From the NCBI GenBank assembly GCA_020443945.1, contig JAIZWN010000495.1:1-6392 (forward strand): a DNA stretch of 6,392 bases. Direction: 5' to 3'. Origin of the DNA: Candidatus Thiosymbion ectosymbiont of Robbea hypermnestra (lineage in GTDB: Bacteria; Pseudomonadota; Gammaproteobacteria; Chromatiales; Chromatiaceae). Under the pieces are notes generated by a model. That model was given only the letters and a program-made list of their open reading frames with translations, did no database searches and was not told the DNA's origin. Each line of letters begins with the position of its first letter. Within the stretch, counting starts at the first letter, position 1. Position numbers and translations under genes: made by a program. Below are positions 5,353 to 6,392 of the stretch, piece by piece.

Positions 5353-6392
5353 ATGAAACCGACCGTTCTCCCTGCCGACAAGAGCTGGCCGCGTCGCGCT
5401 CATCGGAATGTGCTCTTATTCGTCCTGTCCGGCATCGCCATGGCGATCGTCGGCGGGCTGATACTTCCCAGGCATGGCTATGGCCAGACGCCTGCCGAAC
5501 AGCCGGCATTCGCGCAATCCCAGGCAAACCGCCCGCCGATTGCCGCCACCATTTTCATCGAGGCCGTCGCCGATGAGGTTCTGGCCATCGATATCCGTGA
5601 ACACGCACATGATCCGGAAGGCGAAACCCCCCGACTCCTGGGGCTCGGCACCCCCTTAGCGGGCAAGGTCGAACGGATCGACGACTACCATTTCCTCTAT
5701 TCGGCGCCCTCGCGGGAGCCGAGGGATGGCTTCCACTACCGGATTGTAGACGGCTCCGGCGCGAGGAGCGAGGGCTGGGTCTTCGTCACCCCCGACATCA
5801 TCGATTCCGACAAGGGCAGGGAGAGCCGGTCCGCGGCGGATCGACTGCTCACCGAGGCGCAGGCGAAGACCGCCCTGGAGGCCCGGCGCCGGGCGGAGGA
5901 GGAGGCCCAACGCCAGGAGGAAGAAATCAGGGACAAGGCCGAACGGGCGGTCCGGCGCTGGGAGGAGGCCAGACGCGAGGCGAAGCAGAAGGCCCGGCGC
6001 CAGGAAGAGGCCCAACGCCAGGCGAAAGAGGAAGCCCAACGCCTCGCGGGGACCAAGCGGGCGGAAGAGAAGATCCACCACTTCACGGAACCCGCATGGG
6101 CAAAGAGGGAGACCGGACGCCCGACCGAAGCCGAATTGGCGGCAACCGAGCAAGCGGAAGACGAGGCCCGGCGTCTGGCGGAAGCCGAGCAGACAGAACA
6201 GGAGGCCCAAGGTCTCGTGGAGGCCGAGCGGGCGGAGCAAGAGGCCCGGCGCCTCGCGGAAACCGAGCAGGCGGAGCAGGAGACCCGAAGCTTAGCGGAG
6301 GCCGAGCAGACGGAAGAAGAAGGCTGGTGTCTGGGATTCTTTGGCCGATCTCTATGCTTTGGCGGCAAAACGAAGGAAGAACCCCAACGCCT
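5353..6392 (+). CDS. membrane-anchored protein with a cadherin/Ig-like domain and a long charged coiled coil (partial, runs off the right edge)
   Basis: The frame is open from 5353 to the window end (346 codons), so the C-terminus is missing. Residues 1-18 are basic, and about 19-39 form one hydrophobic segment, a signal anchor with the rest outside the cytoplasm. Residues 60-147 match the pattern of bacterial cadherin-like/tandem-95 Ig domains: NRPPIA start, DPEGETP, LAGKV, YHFLYSAP and DGFHYRIVDGSGARSEG. From about 160 the chain is Glu/Arg/Ala/Gln-rich and surely helical, with repeated EARR and EEAQR units. It then has five 13-residue tandem repeats (258-322) and a break, GWCLGFFGRSLCFGGK (324-339), before KEEPQR suggests the helix resumes. 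The order anchor, globular domain, long helix recalls TolA-like envelope-spanning proteins, but the family is not recognised. The start is uncertain: in-frame ATGs at 5308 and 5314 also exist, and none has a strong ribosome site. The ATG at 5353 is preferred for its basic-then-hydrophobic N-terminus. Confidence 0.8.
   Translation, partial: MKPTVLPADKSWPRRAHRNVLLFVLSGIAMAIVGGLILPRHGYGQTPAEQPAFAQSQANRPPIAATIFIEAVADEVLAIDIREHAHDPEGETPRLLGLGTPLAGKVERIDDYHFLYSAPSREPRDGFHYRIVDGSGARSEGWVFVTPDIIDSDKGRESRSAADRLLTEAQAKTALEARRRAEEEAQRQEEEIRDKAERAVRRWEEARREAKQKARRQEEAQRQAKEEAQRLAGTKRAEEKIHHFTEPAWAKRETGRPTEAELAATEQAEDEARRLAEAEQTEQEAQGLVEAERAEQEARRLAETEQAEQETRSLAEAEQTEEEGWCLGFFGRSLCFGGKTKEEPQR
6124..6318 (+). 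repeat. five tandem 39-bp (13-residue) in-frame repeats
   Basis: Units begin at 6124, 6163, 6202, 6241 and 6280. They encode variants of E-A-R-R-L-A-E-A-E-Q-x-E-Q. The most alike units, the second and fourth, differ at 6 of 39 bases. The first is the most diverged (TEAELAATEQAED) and the fifth is ETRSLAEAEQTEE. Looser relatives such as EAQRLAGTKRAEE occur upstream at about 6031-6069. The repeat keeps the reading frame and probably expands or contracts by slippage or recombination. Confidence 0.85.

Noticed and set aside
5175..5381. Possible 68-codon minus-strand small gene upstream of ribE
   Set aside because: It has no recognisable motif and overlaps the start of the divergent gene; the composition looks like chance open frame in the intergenic region.
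5656..6368. Two minus-strand frames (5656-6240 and 5736-6368) rich in Leu/Phe/Gly or Ser/Arg/Ala
   Set aside because: Their regularity mirrors the repeat-coded Glu/Arg/Ala helix on the plus strand. The plus frame has an N-terminal anchor and an Ig-like domain that give it independent support.

Overview
The window comes from a GC-rich bacterial chromosome. The gene types suggest a respiring, Gram-negative proteobacterium, perhaps a sulfur- or metal-active gammaproteobacterium: an exported two-domain rhodanese, an exported pentaheme cytochrome c and an alpha-type riboflavin synthase. That placement is inference from gene content only. There are no RNA genes, insertion sequences, CRISPR arrays or phage genes.

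Five complete genes lie on the minus strand. Read in their own direction (right to left) they are riboflavin synthase (4480-5160), a secreted metallophosphoesterase (3522-4487), an exported pentaheme cytochrome c (2378-3520), an exported tandem-rhodanese sulfurtransferase (1250-2263) and a zinc alcohol dehydrogenase (153-1172). The first three are packed as an operon: an 8-base overlap, then a TAA stop separated by one base from a GTG start. A 114-base gap with a plausible sigma-70 promoter separates the rhodanese, which probably starts a second unit. A strong 12-bp hairpin lies between the rhodanese and the dehydrogenase.

On the plus strand a sixth gene (5353 to the right edge, incomplete) diverges from riboflavin synthase. 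It encodes a membrane-anchored protein with one cadherin/Ig-like domain, then a long charged helical region that ends in five 13-residue (39-bp) tandem repeats and a glycine/cysteine-rich break. Its architecture recalls TolA-like periplasm-spanning proteins, but I do not recognise the family.

The most interesting system-level idea is the riboflavin synthase / secreted phosphoesterase / multiheme cytochrome operon. It could link flavin supply, periplasmic flavin-nucleotide processing and electron transfer, as the phosphoesterase UshA and multiheme cytochromes do in Shewanella. This is a hypothesis from context. The most unusual single gene is the partial coiled-coil protein at the right edge.
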